Origin: Verrucomicrobiaceae bacterium
Lineage (GTDB): Bacteria; Verrucomicrobiota; Verrucomicrobiia; Verrucomicrobiales; Verrucomicrobiaceae
Direction of reading: 5' to 3'
DNA: 53,545 bases
Assembly (NCBI GenBank): GCA_947466075.1
Contig: CANIBP010000047.1
Coordinates: 1-53,545 of the forward strand
Shown here: positions 32,269 to 40,976 of the stretch, piece after piece
Layout of the letters: each line of letters begins with the position of its first letter
Numbering within the stretch: the stretch's first letter is position 1
The notes under the pieces: generated by a model
Seen by the model: the letters and a program-made list of their open reading frames with translations, nothing else
Told to the model about the DNA's origin: nothing
Database searches by the model: none
Program-made: the position numbers and the translations under genes

Positions 32269-32946
32269 ATGACCAACCGTCCACTTCTCATCGCCGCTGT
32301 TTTATCCTTCGTTTCGTTCCTTCAGGCTGAGGACGCCTTTGTTCCACTGTTTGACGGCACCACGCTCACGGGCTGGGAGCAGCACAGCGGTAAGGCGGAG
32401 TATCGCGTGCAAGATGGCACGATTGTGGGCAAGACGGTGCCGGACACGGGGAACTCGTTCCTTTGCACGGCGAAGAAGTACACGGACTTCATTCTCGAAG
32501 TCGAGTTCAAGGTCGATCCATCGATGAACTCAGGCATTCAGTTCCGCAGCAATTACTACACGCAGGAGACGGAGGTGGAGATCGCTGGGAAGAAGAAGAA
32601 ATTCCCCGCCGACCGTGTGCATGGCTATCAGTTTGAGATTGATCCTAGTGATCGTGCCTACACGGGCGGTGTGTATGATGAAGGTCGTCGCGGTTGGCTC
32701 TTCGATCTGAAGAATAATGAAGCAGCACGCAAGGCGTTCAAGCAGGGCGAGTGGAACAAGGCACGCATTGAGTGTCGCGGTGGCAGCATCAAGACCTTTC
32801 TCAATGGCGTTCCGGCAGCGGATTTCACGGATGAAATGACCAAGGAAGGCGTGATCGCGCTTCAGGTGCATGGCATCGGTAAGAACGCTGCGGCCGTGGG
32901 CAAGGAAGTGATGTGGAAGAACATCCGCATCCAGGAGCTGAAGTAG
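32269..32946 (+). CDS. Secreted DUF1080 (3-keto-disaccharide hydrolase-like) protein (225 aa)
   Basis: A signal peptide occupies about the first 20 residues (LLIAAVLSFVSFLQAED). The domain starts FVPLFDGTTLTGWEQHSGKAE, the invariant beginning of DUF1080 proteins. It continues with FILEVEFKVDPSMNSGIQFR and an ending WKNIRIQELK, all consistent with the concanavalin-like jelly-roll fold. Family members bind or cleave glycans; a 3-keto-disaccharide hydrolase activity has been assigned to some. The gene is divergent from the ribulokinase and 68 bases ahead of the dienelactone hydrolase. A sugar-degrading role is plausible but not specific. Confidence 0.9.
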   Translation: MTNRPLLIAAVLSFVSFLQAEDAFVPLFDGTTLTGWEQHSGKAEYRVQDGTIVGKTVPDTGNSFLCTAKKYTDFILEVEFKVDPSMNSGIQFRSNYYTQETEVEIAGKKKKFPADRVHGYQFEIDPSDRAYTGGVYDEGRRGWLFDLKNNEAARKAFKQGEWNKARIECRGGSIKTFLNGVPAADFTDEMTKEGVIALQVHGIGKNAAAVGKEVMWKNIRIQELK

Positions 32947-33014
32947 GCACGAACTTTCAAGTTCATTCGGGAAACGTGTTGGAAAACATGTTTCACCATG
33001 CCTACTATCCACCT

Positions 33015-33803
33015 ATGAAAACCAACCAAATCTTCATTGCCATCCTTTCCCTGCTGCTCGTCACCGGCGTGCAGGCAGAGATCAAGGAGACTGTCGTCGA
33101 ATACCAATCGGGTGATGTGGTTTGCGAAGGACTGCACGTCGTCGATTCCGCCAAAACGGGTAAGCTTCCCGCCGTGCTCATCATCCATCAGTGGACCGGC
33201 TTGAGCGATAACGAAAAGATGCGAGCCCGCATGCTGGCAGAACTCGGCTACAACGTCTTCGTGGCTGATGTGTATGGCAAAGGCATCCGCCCGCAGCCAC
33301 CGGCGGCGGGTCAGGAGGCCGGGAAATACAAATCCAACCGCAAGCTCTATCGTGAGCGCATGCTTTCGGCGCTGGAAGTGCTCGACAAGGATCCGCAGAC
33401 TAACCCTTCTCAAGTGGCGGCCATCGGCTATTGCTTTGGTGGTACCGGCGTCATCGAACTGGCTCGCAGTGGTGCGCTACTCAAGGGCGTGGTGAGTTTT
33501 CACGGCGGTCTTGATTCGCCCACCCCGACCGATGGCAAAAGCATCAAGGGCAAGGTTCTGGCGCTGCATGGTGCGGACGATCCTTTTGTGCCGGCCAAGG
33601 ATATCGCGGCCTTTGAGCAGGAGATGAAGGACGCCAAGGTGGACTACAAGTTGGTCAGCTATCCCGGTGCGGTGCATGCCTTCACACAGAAGGCCGCTGG
33701 AAATGACAACAGCAAAGGGGCTGCTTACAACGAGGCCGCCGATAAGGCCTCGTGGGAGGAGATGAAGGCGTTCTTTGCCCGCATCTTTAAAGCCGAAGGC
33801 TAA
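33015..33803 (+). CDS. Secreted dienelactone hydrolase family protein (262 aa)
   Basis: The start at 33015 yields a signal peptide (MKTNQIFIAILSLLLVTGVQA); upstream in-frame sequence belongs to the preceding gene. The alpha/beta-hydrolase parts are LPAVLIIHQWTGLSDNEK, then the nucleophile elbow AAIGYCFGGTGVIE with cysteine as nucleophile (the DLH type), LHGADDPFVP with the catalytic aspartate, and YPGAVHAFTQ with the histidine. The family opens cyclic lactones, but many members act on other esters. The signal peptide suggests a periplasmic or extracellular substrate. The TraB-family gene follows after 20 bases and may be co-transcribed. Confidence 0.93.
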   Translation: MKTNQIFIAILSLLLVTGVQAEIKETVVEYQSGDVVCEGLHVVDSAKTGKLPAVLIIHQWTGLSDNEKMRARMLAELGYNVFVADVYGKGIRPQPPAAGQEAGKYKSNRKLYRERMLSALEVLDKDPQTNPSQVAAIGYCFGGTGVIELARSGALLKGVVSFHGGLDSPTPTDGKSIKGKVLALHGADDPFVPAKDIAAFEQEMKDAKVDYKLVSYPGAVHAFTQKAAGNDNSKGAAYNEAADKASWEEMKAFFARIFKAEG

Positions 33804-33823
33804 AACCTCGGATCGGCACTCTC

Positions 33824-34678
33824 ATGAAGCGATTCCTACTGCTGCCATTGCTTATCGTTTGCGGCTGGTTAACCGCAGCAGAGGAATCCACGGATTTCAT
33901 TCGCTTCATCGAAGAAGAAAAGAGCGATAGTCTGCAAACCGCCGTCGTGAGCTATGAATCACCACAGAAGGTGAAGGTTGATCTCGTCGGGGCCATCCAC
34001 ATCGCCGACAAAGCCTATTTTGAGGCGTTGAATACGCGTTTCAAAAGCTACGAAGCCGTGCTGTATGAACTCGTTGGCCCTTCCATTGAGGAACGCAAGA
34101 AACCAGAGGTCATGAAAGAAGCGCAGAAGTTGCAATGGGTCGGCCAGCTTCAAACGATGATGAAGGATGCGCTGAAACTCACCGGTCAACTCGAAGGCAT
34201 CGACTATCAGGCCAAAAATTTCGTTCACGCCGACATGAACATGTCCCAGTTCACGAAAACACAGGACAAAAAGCAGGAGAGCTTTCTCACACTCTATCTC
34301 AAGGCTTCACAGGCGCAAAAAGCCGCCAACGAAAAGCGCGGCGTTAGTTCCGACGCCGCTGGCATGATCATGCTGCTGAAAATCATGACCATGAAAGACA
34401 GCAGCACCGAACTGAAGCGCATGATCGCCCAAGAGTTCGACAGTGTGGAGGACATCATGGCTGGGATCGAATCCGGTGACGGCACCGTACTTGTTGGTGA
34501 GCGCAATCGCATCGCGCTCGAAGTCATGAACAAAGAGATTACTGCTGGAAAAAAGCGCCTCGCCATTTTCTACGGTGCCGCACATCTGGCAGACATGGAG
34601 CAGCGACTGCTCAAGCAGGGTTTTAAACGCACGCAGATCGAATGGCTAAAGGCGTGGGATCTGCCGAAGGAAAAGTAA
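33824..34678 (+). CDS. TraB/PrgY/GumN-family protein with signal peptide (284 aa)
   Basis: The N-terminus (FLLLPLLIVCGWLTAAEE) is a signal peptide. The conserved family parts are VDLVGAIHIADKAYFEALN, then VLYELVGPSI, the VLVGERNRIALEV stretch and FYGAAHLADMEQRLL near the C-terminus. The paired GxxH motifs and ERN are the usual TraB/GumN signature, thought to form a metalloprotease-like site. Substrate is unknown; PrgY-type relatives degrade peptide pheromones. Length is normal. The gene ends 6 bases before a convergent gene at 34685, so transcription of the two pairs meets there. Confidence 0.85.
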   Translation: MKRFLLLPLLIVCGWLTAAEESTDFIRFIEEEKSDSLQTAVVSYESPQKVKVDLVGAIHIADKAYFEALNTRFKSYEAVLYELVGPSIEERKKPEVMKEAQKLQWVGQLQTMMKDALKLTGQLEGIDYQAKNFVHADMNMSQFTKTQDKKQESFLTLYLKASQAQKAANEKRGVSSDAAGMIMLLKIMTMKDSSTELKRMIAQEFDSVEDIMAGIESGDGTVLVGERNRIALEVMNKEITAGKKRLAIFYGAAHLADMEQRLLKQGFKRTQIEWLKAWDLPKEK

Positions 34679-34684
34679 GCGGAA

Positions 34685-35659
34685 TCAGGCCACTTTCTTC
34701 GCCAGCAACTGCTGTGCTTGCTCAACCCAGCGCTCGCGTTGGATGCGATCTTTGAAGGCGAGACGCGAGGAGAACTCCTTGATGTTCTCTTCATTCCAAT
34801 GGGCGATTTGCGCATAGGTGTAGATACCGAGTTCGTGCAGACGCAGTTCGAGCACCTGAGCGATGCCTTTGAGCGCAGTGAGGTCGTCGATTTTCTCAGG
34901 CCGACTTGGATAGATGAGGCCGAGCTTAGGATCGGGTACGGCTTTGATTTCGAGGGCGGGCAAAGGTGCCACTGCAAGTTCGGGCAACACGGGAAGGGCG
35001 TCTGCAGTGACTGAGGCTTTATCGGCTTCAGGTGCCGTAACTGCGCTGTCCTGCTCATGACTCACTACTGCAACTGTCGGCGCAATGATGGCGGCCAGCG
35101 GCGAGGCGTGACGAGCGGGTGGCGGTGGCTTTTCAGCAAGAGAGATAGAGGCGGTAGCAGGCTCCGTGGGTGGTGGCGAAGGAATTTCGTCTTGGCGTGC
35201 CGGTTCAACGTCAGTTGCTGGTTTGCCAGCCGTTTTGGCTTTGATGACGTTGGCACGCGATTTTGGCAATCGCCCTTTGGACGAGACGTTTGATTGCGAA
35301 GTGGGTGGCCGGATGTCGCGAGTCGTAATGGTTTCCTCCGTGATGGCAGGAGCAGCAGCAGCTGCAGTCGTGCCCTCCTTGCTAGGCATGTGGATGGTTT
35401 CGGTGGCCATCGCGACACTGGGACCCGACTTGATGGAATGGTCGCCAATTTTACGCTTCAACTGCGCAATTTCCTCCTTCATGGCGGCGGCTTCACCACG
35501 TAATTCGCGCGTCTGGCGCTTGTAGCGCCCCCACGTGGCATAACCAAACAGCAACCCAATGATGAAAAAGATCACCCCCAGCACAGTGACAAAAGCACCG
35601 CTGTGCATGAGCATGTAAAACAACGGCTCGGTGGACAGGGATTCGTAGTCGAATTTCAT
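34685..35659 (-). CDS. Membrane-anchored protein with helix-hairpin-helix-like C-terminus (324 aa)
   Basis: A single transmembrane helix lies near the N-terminus (FVTVLGVIFFIIGLLFGYA, about 23-41), followed by a basic stop-transfer and a coiled segment (ELRGEAAAMKEEIAQLKRKI). Residues about 90-230 are Pro/Ala/Lys-rich and probably disordered. The last 75 residues contain DDLTALKGIAQVLELRLHEL, then GIYTYAQIAHW, which matches the predicted helix-hairpin-helix module often annotated as flap-endonuclease-like or fused to NADH-quinone oxidoreductase subunit E. It starts 6 bases after the OmpA-like gene upstream, so both form an operon on the minus strand. Role is unknown; a cell-envelope to DNA or protein scaffold would fit. 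Confidence 0.75.
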   Translation of the reverse strand: MKFDYESLSTEPLFYMLMHSGAFVTVLGVIFFIIGLLFGYATWGRYKRQTRELRGEAAAMKEEIAQLKRKIGDHSIKSGPSVAMATETIHMPSKEGTTAAAAAPAITEETITTRDIRPPTSQSNVSSKGRLPKSRANVIKAKTAGKPATDVEPARQDEIPSPPPTEPATASISLAEKPPPPARHASPLAAIIAPTVAVVSHEQDSAVTAPEADKASVTADALPVLPELAVAPLPALEIKAVPDPKLGLIYPSRPEKIDDLTALKGIAQVLELRLHELGIYTYAQIAHWNEENIKEFSSRLAFKDRIQRERWVEQAQQLLAKKVA

Positions 35660-35665
35660 GAAGAG

Positions 35666-36940
35666 CTATTTGATAAGGAGTTCGACACTGCGCGGAATAG
35701 ACGGGGCCGAAGGCGAATCAACGGGAACGGGATCAAAGACCACGGCGCTGACATCGGCGGCAGGCACACCCTGATCAATAAGAAAGGACAGCACAGCCTC
35801 AGCACGTGCCTTGCCAATATCTTTCTCAACACTCTCCGGCCCGGCAGGATCGGGATGCGCGCCGATCACCAAGCCCAACGCCGGCCCAGCGGCGAGCAAT
35901 CTTGGCGCAAGGGTCGCGAGTTTGGTCTGTTCCTGCGGCGGGATGCGAGCGAAACCGGCATCAAACACGAGTGCAAGGCTGCGCAATGACTCACGCAATG
36001 GCTCAAGCGTCTCGGGCGAGAGCTTGGATTGAATTTGGTAGCCGGGGAAGTGATAGACTGAGGGTACAAGCGTGAAACGCGCATCCACCTTCGCTGCGCC
36101 AGTGATGGGACGTAGTAGCGCGAGCCATGCACTTTCCATCTGCCGCGTAGCGATACCCTCGAGGTGCGGGATGCCATCGCTCTTGATTTCGAACGAACGC
36201 GGCGGTGGTGCATTGAAGAATGCACGCACAAAAGCGGCTAAGAGCGCTGGTTTCGCGAATGCGGCGGAAAGCACATGCGGGCTGGCCTTCAGCGCCGAAG
36301 GATCAACCACCCGCGTCCCGGCTATCTCAGCCAAGGTTGCGACCAGTTCTTCCTTGAGTTCCGCCGTGGCCAGAAGACCAGAAAGCACGAAGGAATCATT
36401 CTTTGCTGAAATGTGCAATTCCGCCGGCACTCGCAGCATTTCGAGTATCGGTTTAAGCATGACATTGCCAGCGGTGAGGGGCGGTCTGATGCCCTCCGGC
36501 CAGCGCACTTCTGGCGCGGTGCGCAGATCATCCGTGCGCAGCACAAGATCAGGGCGCAATTCGCTGAGCAGGCGCTGCACGTTTGTGACTTCATGGCCCT
36601 CAGGTAGCCAGCCACTGATGTGCAGTGTGTTCTGCTCTAGTTTTGCCTTAAGGCTGGCCACGACATGCAATCGATCGGCACCCGGCTGCAAACGCAGGGG
36701 CACGAGTCGCCGAATAGCGGTCAGCGCCTGCTGACGTGCCACCGGATCAGGCGCCTCACCACTGATGGCGATGTCAAAGAAACGCACCTCAACGATCGGA
36801 TTGCGTACCCCCGCCGTCTTTAATCTGCTGACTGCTTCCTGCGTCAATACCGGCAGATTCTCGCGGCAAAACAGCCATGCATGCACCCCGGTTGCCAGCG
36901 GCAGCAGGATCAGCATAGAAAAGACGAGGCTGAGGCGCAT
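35666..36940 (-). CDS. OmpA/MotB-like C-terminal domain protein (424 aa)
   Basis: The N-terminus has a signal or anchor segment (LVFSMLILLPLATGVHAWLF). The C-terminal 100 residues resemble an OmpA-like peptidoglycan-associating domain: AAGPALGLVIGAHPDPAGPE, then KARAEAVLSFLIDQGVP and a final SVELLIK. The middle (about 60-300) resembles a repetition of BON-like or similar alpha/beta units (for example HISGWLPEGHEVTNVQRLL, then FVLSGLLATAELKEELVATL). Its gene is upstream of, and nearly abuts, the membrane HhH-type gene, suggesting a shared envelope function. The precise family is uncertain, and the usual OmpA signature is imperfect. Confidence 0.65.
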   Translation of the reverse strand: MRLSLVFSMLILLPLATGVHAWLFCRENLPVLTQEAVSRLKTAGVRNPIVEVRFFDIAISGEAPDPVARQQALTAIRRLVPLRLQPGADRLHVVASLKAKLEQNTLHISGWLPEGHEVTNVQRLLSELRPDLVLRTDDLRTAPEVRWPEGIRPPLTAGNVMLKPILEMLRVPAELHISAKNDSFVLSGLLATAELKEELVATLAEIAGTRVVDPSALKASPHVLSAAFAKPALLAAFVRAFFNAPPPRSFEIKSDGIPHLEGIATRQMESAWLALLRPITGAAKVDARFTLVPSVYHFPGYQIQSKLSPETLEPLRESLRSLALVFDAGFARIPPQEQTKLATLAPRLLAAGPALGLVIGAHPDPAGPESVEKDIGKARAEAVLSFLIDQGVPAADVSAVVFDPVPVDSPSAPSIPRSVELLIK

Positions 36941-36962
36941 GGAAGAGTGTGAGGAGTGGCAA

Positions 36963-36990
36963 TTGACACAACGAGGGAGAAACCGATAAT
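36963..36990 (+). promoter_or_regulatory. Promoter for the PfkB-family kinase gene
   Basis: TTGACA at 36963-36968, a 16-bp spacer and GATAAT at 36985-36990 closely match a housekeeping promoter, leaving an approximately 85-base leader before ATG 37082. It lies in the divergent gap beside the OmpA-like gene. Confidence 0.55.
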
Positions 36991-37081
36991 CGCGGCCCCG
37001 CTGGCCGACGTACCGTTAAAAGTTGGCTGCCCGCGAGGCAAGGATTAACTGTTACACCTTATCTAACCAAACACACCACTC

Positions 37082-37996
37082 ATGTCAGTCGTCATCGCCG
37101 GAACCGTCGCCCTGGATAATGTCAAAACCCCGCAGGATGCGCAGGAAAACCTGCTTGGCGGCTCCGCCAGCTATGCGGCGCTGGCCGCCAGTATCTTTTG
37201 CCAGCCCATTCACATCGTCGGCGTTATCGGCCACGATTTCCCCAAACCACACCTCGACATGCTGGCTGCTCGCGGCATTACGCTGGACGGTTTGGAACGC
37301 AGCGACGGCGAATCCTTTACCTGGAGCGGCGAATACCACGACGACATGAACAGCCGCACCACACATAAGGTGGCATTGAATGTCTTGGAAAACTGGCAAC
37401 CGAAGCTCCCCGCTGCTGCCAAGGCCGCCAAAGTGGCCGTGGCCGCGAACATGAGCCCGGACAACCAAATGCAAATGCTCGACCAGTGCCAAGCTGACTT
37501 CGTGACCGCCGACACGATGGATCTATGGATCAACATCGCTAACGAACGCCTGCACGATGTGCTCAAGCGCATCGACCTGCTCGTCATCAACGATGGCGAG
37601 GCCAAGGAATTCGCCGGCACGACCAATCTCGTCGAAGCCGGACGCAAACTGCAGGCCAAGGGTCCGCGTTTCGTCATCGTGAAGCGCGGTGAGCACGGCA
37701 GTTTCCTCTTCGGTGAGAAGAAGGAAGACTTCTTCGCCTGCTCCGCCTGCCCACTGCACAGCGTCTTCGATCCTACTGGTGCCGGCGACAGCTTCCTCGG
37801 TGGTTTGTCCGGCTGGCTGGCCGCCAACGGCAAAACGAAACCCACCTTCGAAGATTTGAAGACCGCTGTCGTTCACGGCAGCGTCACCGCCAGCTTTACC
37901 TGCGAAGCCTTCAGCACGCACAAGCTGCAAACAGTCACCAAGGCTGACATTGCGGCGCGTATTGCAGAATTGCGCAGCTTCACTGAGTTTGCGTAA
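37082..37996 (+). CDS. PfkB/ribokinase-family sugar kinase (304 aa)
   Basis: The family signatures are the N-terminal LLGGSASYAALAAS (the GG loop near the start) and the C-terminal FDPTGAGDSFLGGLSGWLA, with the catalytic aspartate in GAGDS. Between them are NDGEAKEFAGTTN and FVIVKRGEHGSFLF, also typical. Substrate could be ribose, adenosine, fructose derivatives or another sugar; the sequence does not decide. It lies 30 bases ahead of menB on the same strand, but no metabolic link between them is obvious. Confidence 0.9.
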   Translation: MSVVIAGTVALDNVKTPQDAQENLLGGSASYAALAASIFCQPIHIVGVIGHDFPKPHLDMLAARGITLDGLERSDGESFTWSGEYHDDMNSRTTHKVALNVLENWQPKLPAAAKAAKVAVAANMSPDNQMQMLDQCQADFVTADTMDLWINIANERLHDVLKRIDLLVINDGEAKEFAGTTNLVEAGRKLQAKGPRFVIVKRGEHGSFLFGEKKEDFFACSACPLHSVFDPTGAGDSFLGGLSGWLAANGKTKPTFEDLKTAVVHGSVTASFTCEAFSTHKLQTVTKADIAARIAELRSFTEFA

Positions 37997-38026
37997 TCAC
38001 AGGCAACCATAATCCAATCATCACCC

Positions 38027-38839
38027 ATGTGGCAGACGATCAAAACCTTCACCGACATCAAGCTGGAGAAAACCAGCGACGGCATCGCCAAGATCACCAT
38101 CAACCGGCCTAAGGTGCGCAATGCCTTCCGACCGCTGACAGTGAAGGAGATGCTGGAGGCGTTTGAGAGCGTGCATGAAGACCGTGAAGTTGGTGCCATT
38201 ATTCTCTGTGGTGAAGGTCCCCTAGCCTTCTGCTCTGGCGGCGATCAAAAAGTGCGCGGCGATGCCGGTTACATCGGCGAAGACGGTGTGCCGCGTCTAA
38301 ACATCCTCGATGTGCAACGCAAGATTCGAACGATCCCGAAACCCGTCGTCGCAATGGTGGCCGGTTATGCCATCGGAGGCGGCCATGTGCTGCATGTCGT
38401 GTGCGATTTGACCATCGCGGCAGACAATGCCCGCTTCGGCCAGACCGGACCCAAAGTCGGCAGTTTCGACGGCGGCCTCGGTTCCAGCTATCTCGCCCGC
38501 ATTGTCGGCCAGAAGAAGGCACGTGAGATTTGGTATCTGTGCCGTCAGTATGACGCCCAGCAGGCTTTGGACATGGGACTGGTGAACACCGTCGTCCCAT
38601 TGGATCAACTGGAGCAGGAGACACTGAAATGGTGTCGCGAAATGCTCCAGCACTCGCCTTTGGCGTTGCGCTGCCTCAAATCCGCTCTCAATGCAGATTG
38701 CGACGGCCAGATGGGCCTCCTCGACCTCGCCGGGAATGCCACCTTGCTGTATTACATGAGTGAAGAAGGCAAAGAGGGTAAAAACGCCTTCGTGGAGAAG
38801 CGAAAACCCGACTTCTCCAAGTTCCCGCGAGTGCCTTGA
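38027..38839 (+). CDS. menB: 1,4-dihydroxy-2-naphthoyl-CoA synthase MenB (270 aa)
   Basis: This is a crotonase-fold enzyme of menaquinone synthesis that cyclises o-succinylbenzoyl-CoA. Seen are ITINRPKVRNAFRPLTVKEM, then the oxyanion-hole stretch AFCSGGDQKVRGDAGYI, and MVAGYAIGGGHVLHVVCDLT followed by ARFGQTGPKVGSFDGG. The latter two are specific for MenB among crotonases. The C-terminal KRKPDFSKFPRVP is the usual MenB ending. Length is normal. No other men gene lies next to it in this window. Presence indicates that menaquinone is the respiratory quinone here. Confidence 0.96.
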   Translation: MWQTIKTFTDIKLEKTSDGIAKITINRPKVRNAFRPLTVKEMLEAFESVHEDREVGAIILCGEGPLAFCSGGDQKVRGDAGYIGEDGVPRLNILDVQRKIRTIPKPVVAMVAGYAIGGGHVLHVVCDLTIAADNARFGQTGPKVGSFDGGLGSSYLARIVGQKKAREIWYLCRQYDAQQALDMGLVNTVVPLDQLEQETLKWCREMLQHSPLALRCLKSALNADCDGQMGLLDLAGNATLLYYMSEEGKEGKNAFVEKRKPDFSKFPRVP

Positions 38840-38891
38840 TCACCGCCGCTCGGATCAAACCAGCGCTTAAATGTCAAGAGCGCCTTTGTGG

Positions 38892-38919
38892 TTGCCACGT
38901 CCGATAGAGTTTGTAGTAT
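38892..38919 (+). promoter_or_regulatory. Possible promoter of accB
   Basis: TTGCCA at 38892-38897 and TAGTAT at 38914-38919 with a 16-bp spacer lie 29 bases before the accB ATG. The match is fair and the position suitable. Confidence 0.4.
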
Positions 38920-38948
38920 CGCACGTCCGTTGACACACTCCTCCCGAC

Positions 38949-39506
38949 ATGGCCAAACGCACTACCTCCAAACCAGCAGCAGCAGCACCTGCCCCCACCT
39001 CCGCATCTTACGACTTGAAGCAGATCCGCGAGATCGTGGGCCTCATGGCAGAGAATGATCTGACCTATTTCCACAGCGAGCAAAAAGGCTCCAAACTCGA
39101 ACTACGCCGCGGTTCTGACATCGCCGCGCTTAAAGACCTGCTCAAAAGTCTGCCTGCAAGTTCCGGCTCCCCGGTAACCTATGCCGCCGCTCCTGCGGTG
39201 GCGGCAGCTCCAACCACGGCCGCTCCGGCACCTGCTCCCTGCGCAGCAGAACCCGCCAATTCGCCAGTCGGACCCACGATCAATTCACCGATGGTTGGCA
39301 CCTTCTACCGCAGCGCCACGCCAGGAGACAAACCCTTCGCCAGCATCGGCGATAGTGTGGATGAAAATAGCAACGTCTGCATCATCGAGGCCATGAAGGT
39401 CATGAATGAAATCAAGGCCGAGGCCCGTGGCACCATCGCTCGAGTGCTCGTGGAAGACGGCAAGCCGGTCCAATACGGCCAACCGCTGTTTGAACTGAAC
39501 GCGTGA
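38949..39506 (+). CDS. accB: Biotin carboxyl carrier protein of acetyl-CoA carboxylase (185 aa)
   Basis: The N-terminal region (DLKQIREIVGLMAENDLTYF, then KLELRRGSD) is typical of AccB. A long Ala/Pro-rich linker occupies about 65-105, and the biotinyl domain starts INSPMVGTFYRSATPGDKPF. The biotinylation site is the lysine in IIEAMKVMNEI. It carries the carboxyl group between biotin carboxylase and carboxyltransferase in the first step of fatty-acid synthesis. accC lies 106 bases downstream on the same strand, the standard pair. The linker is longer than in E. coli (156 aa). Confidence 0.96.
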   Translation: MAKRTTSKPAAAAPAPTSASYDLKQIREIVGLMAENDLTYFHSEQKGSKLELRRGSDIAALKDLLKSLPASSGSPVTYAAAPAVAAAPTTAAPAPAPCAAEPANSPVGPTINSPMVGTFYRSATPGDKPFASIGDSVDENSNVCIIEAMKVMNEIKAEARGTIARVLVEDGKPVQYGQPLFELNA

Positions 39507-39612
39507 TCGTCATCCGCCTTCAAACGCTTGCCTTTTTGACCCGTCTTCGTCCCTTTTAGCGGGCCAAAATACAGTCAGTCAAGACCCTCGAAACTCCTTA
39601 CCCGTTTCCCGC

Positions 39613-40974
39613 ATGTTTAAAAAAGTTCTCGTCGCCAATCGTGGTGAAATCGCCCTTCGTGTCATTCGCGCTTGCAAAGAACTCGACGTCAAAACCGTCG
39701 CCGTCTATTCCGAGGCTGATGTCGATTCAATGCACGTACACCTTGCCGATGAAGCCATCTGCATCGGCCCGGGCCCCAGCACTGAGAGTTATCTTAAAAT
39801 AAGCCGCATCATCAGTGCGGCCGAAATCGCTAACGTCGACGCCATCCACCCGGGTTACGGGTTCCTCTCTGAAAAGGCCGAGTTCGCCGAAGTCTGCGAC
39901 AAGTGCAAAATCAAGTTCATCGGCCCCTCTGCCCGTGTCATCAGCATGATGGGCGACAAGAACGTTGCACGTGAAACCGCCCTCAAGGCAGGTATGCCAA
40001 TCACCCCCGGCTCGGATGGAATTATCCATACCGAAGAAGAAGCTCTCGAGTGGGCACGCAAGATTGGCTACCCTGTCATGGTCAAGGCCACCGCCGGTGG
40101 TGGTGGTCGTGGCATGCGTCCCGTGCTCAATGAAGCCGCTCTCGCATCCAGTTTTCAGGCTGCCTCCCTCGAAGCTCTGAAATGCTTTGGCGACGGCTCG
40201 ATGTACATGGAAAAACTCGTCGAGAAACCTCACCATATCGAGTTTCAAGTCGTCGCCGATTCCCTCGGCAACGTCGTTCACCTCGGTGAACGTGATTGCT
40301 CCATGCAGCGGCGCAATCAGAAGATTATCGAAGAATGTCCCTCGCCTAAAATCTCCGCTAAACTGCGCAAACGCATGGGCGACGCGACCGTGAAACTTTG
40401 CAAAGAGATCGGTTACGAAAACTGCGGCACCATCGAGTTCCTCGTCGATAACAAATGCGAAAACTTCTACTTCATGGAGATGAACACCCGCATTCAGGTG
40501 GAACATCCCATCACTGAGGAAGTTTATGGCTGTGATTTGATCAAGGAGCAGATCCGCATCGCAGCAGGACTCCCTCTCAGTGAGCACGTGGTGGACGCCC
40601 TACCACGCGGACATGCCATCGAGTGCCGCATCAATGCCGAAGATCCATCCCGCAACTTCGCCCCCAGCCCCGGCAAGATCAATCTTTGGTACACCTCGGG
40701 TGGCCGCGGTGTTCGCGTCGATACCCACGTCTATTCCGGCTATTCCGTGCCGCCGTATTATGATTCGATGATCGCCAAGCTCATCGTCACTGGTGCCACG
40801 CGTGACATCGCCATCCGTCGCATGCGTCGAGCCTTGGGTGAATTCACAGTCGAAGGCATTAAGACCACGATTCCACTGCAAAGCCAGATTCTGACCACCT
40901 CAGACTTCCAGAATGGTCAATACGACATCACCTGGGTGGAAAACTTCCTGCGGCAGGAAGGCCTGAAGGCGTAA
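39613..40974 (+). CDS. accC: Biotin carboxylase subunit of acetyl-CoA carboxylase (453 aa)
   Basis: This is an ATP-grasp enzyme that carboxylates biotin on AccB. Seen are FKKVLVANRGEIALRVIRAC at the start, GYGFLSEKAEFAEVC, then the glycine-rich loop MVKATAGGGGRGMRPV, and the conserved EKPHHIEFQVVAD and FYFMEMNTRIQVEHPITEEV. The end EGIKTTIPLQSQIL is also standard. The length equals the family norm (about 450). The gene is convergent with lepB, with only 2 bases between their stops. Confidence 0.97.
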   Translation: MFKKVLVANRGEIALRVIRACKELDVKTVAVYSEADVDSMHVHLADEAICIGPGPSTESYLKISRIISAAEIANVDAIHPGYGFLSEKAEFAEVCDKCKIKFIGPSARVISMMGDKNVARETALKAGMPITPGSDGIIHTEEEALEWARKIGYPVMVKATAGGGGRGMRPVLNEAALASSFQAASLEALKCFGDGSMYMEKLVEKPHHIEFQVVADSLGNVVHLGERDCSMQRRNQKIIEECPSPKISAKLRKRMGDATVKLCKEIGYENCGTIEFLVDNKCENFYFMEMNTRIQVEHPITEEVYGCDLIKEQIRIAAGLPLSEHVVDALPRGHAIECRINAEDPSRNFAPSPGKINLWYTSGGRGVRVDTHVYSGYSVPPYYDSMIAKLIVTGATRDIAIRRMRRALGEFTVEGIKTTIPLQSQILTTSDFQNGQYDITWVENFLRQEGLKA

Positions 40975-40976
40975 TC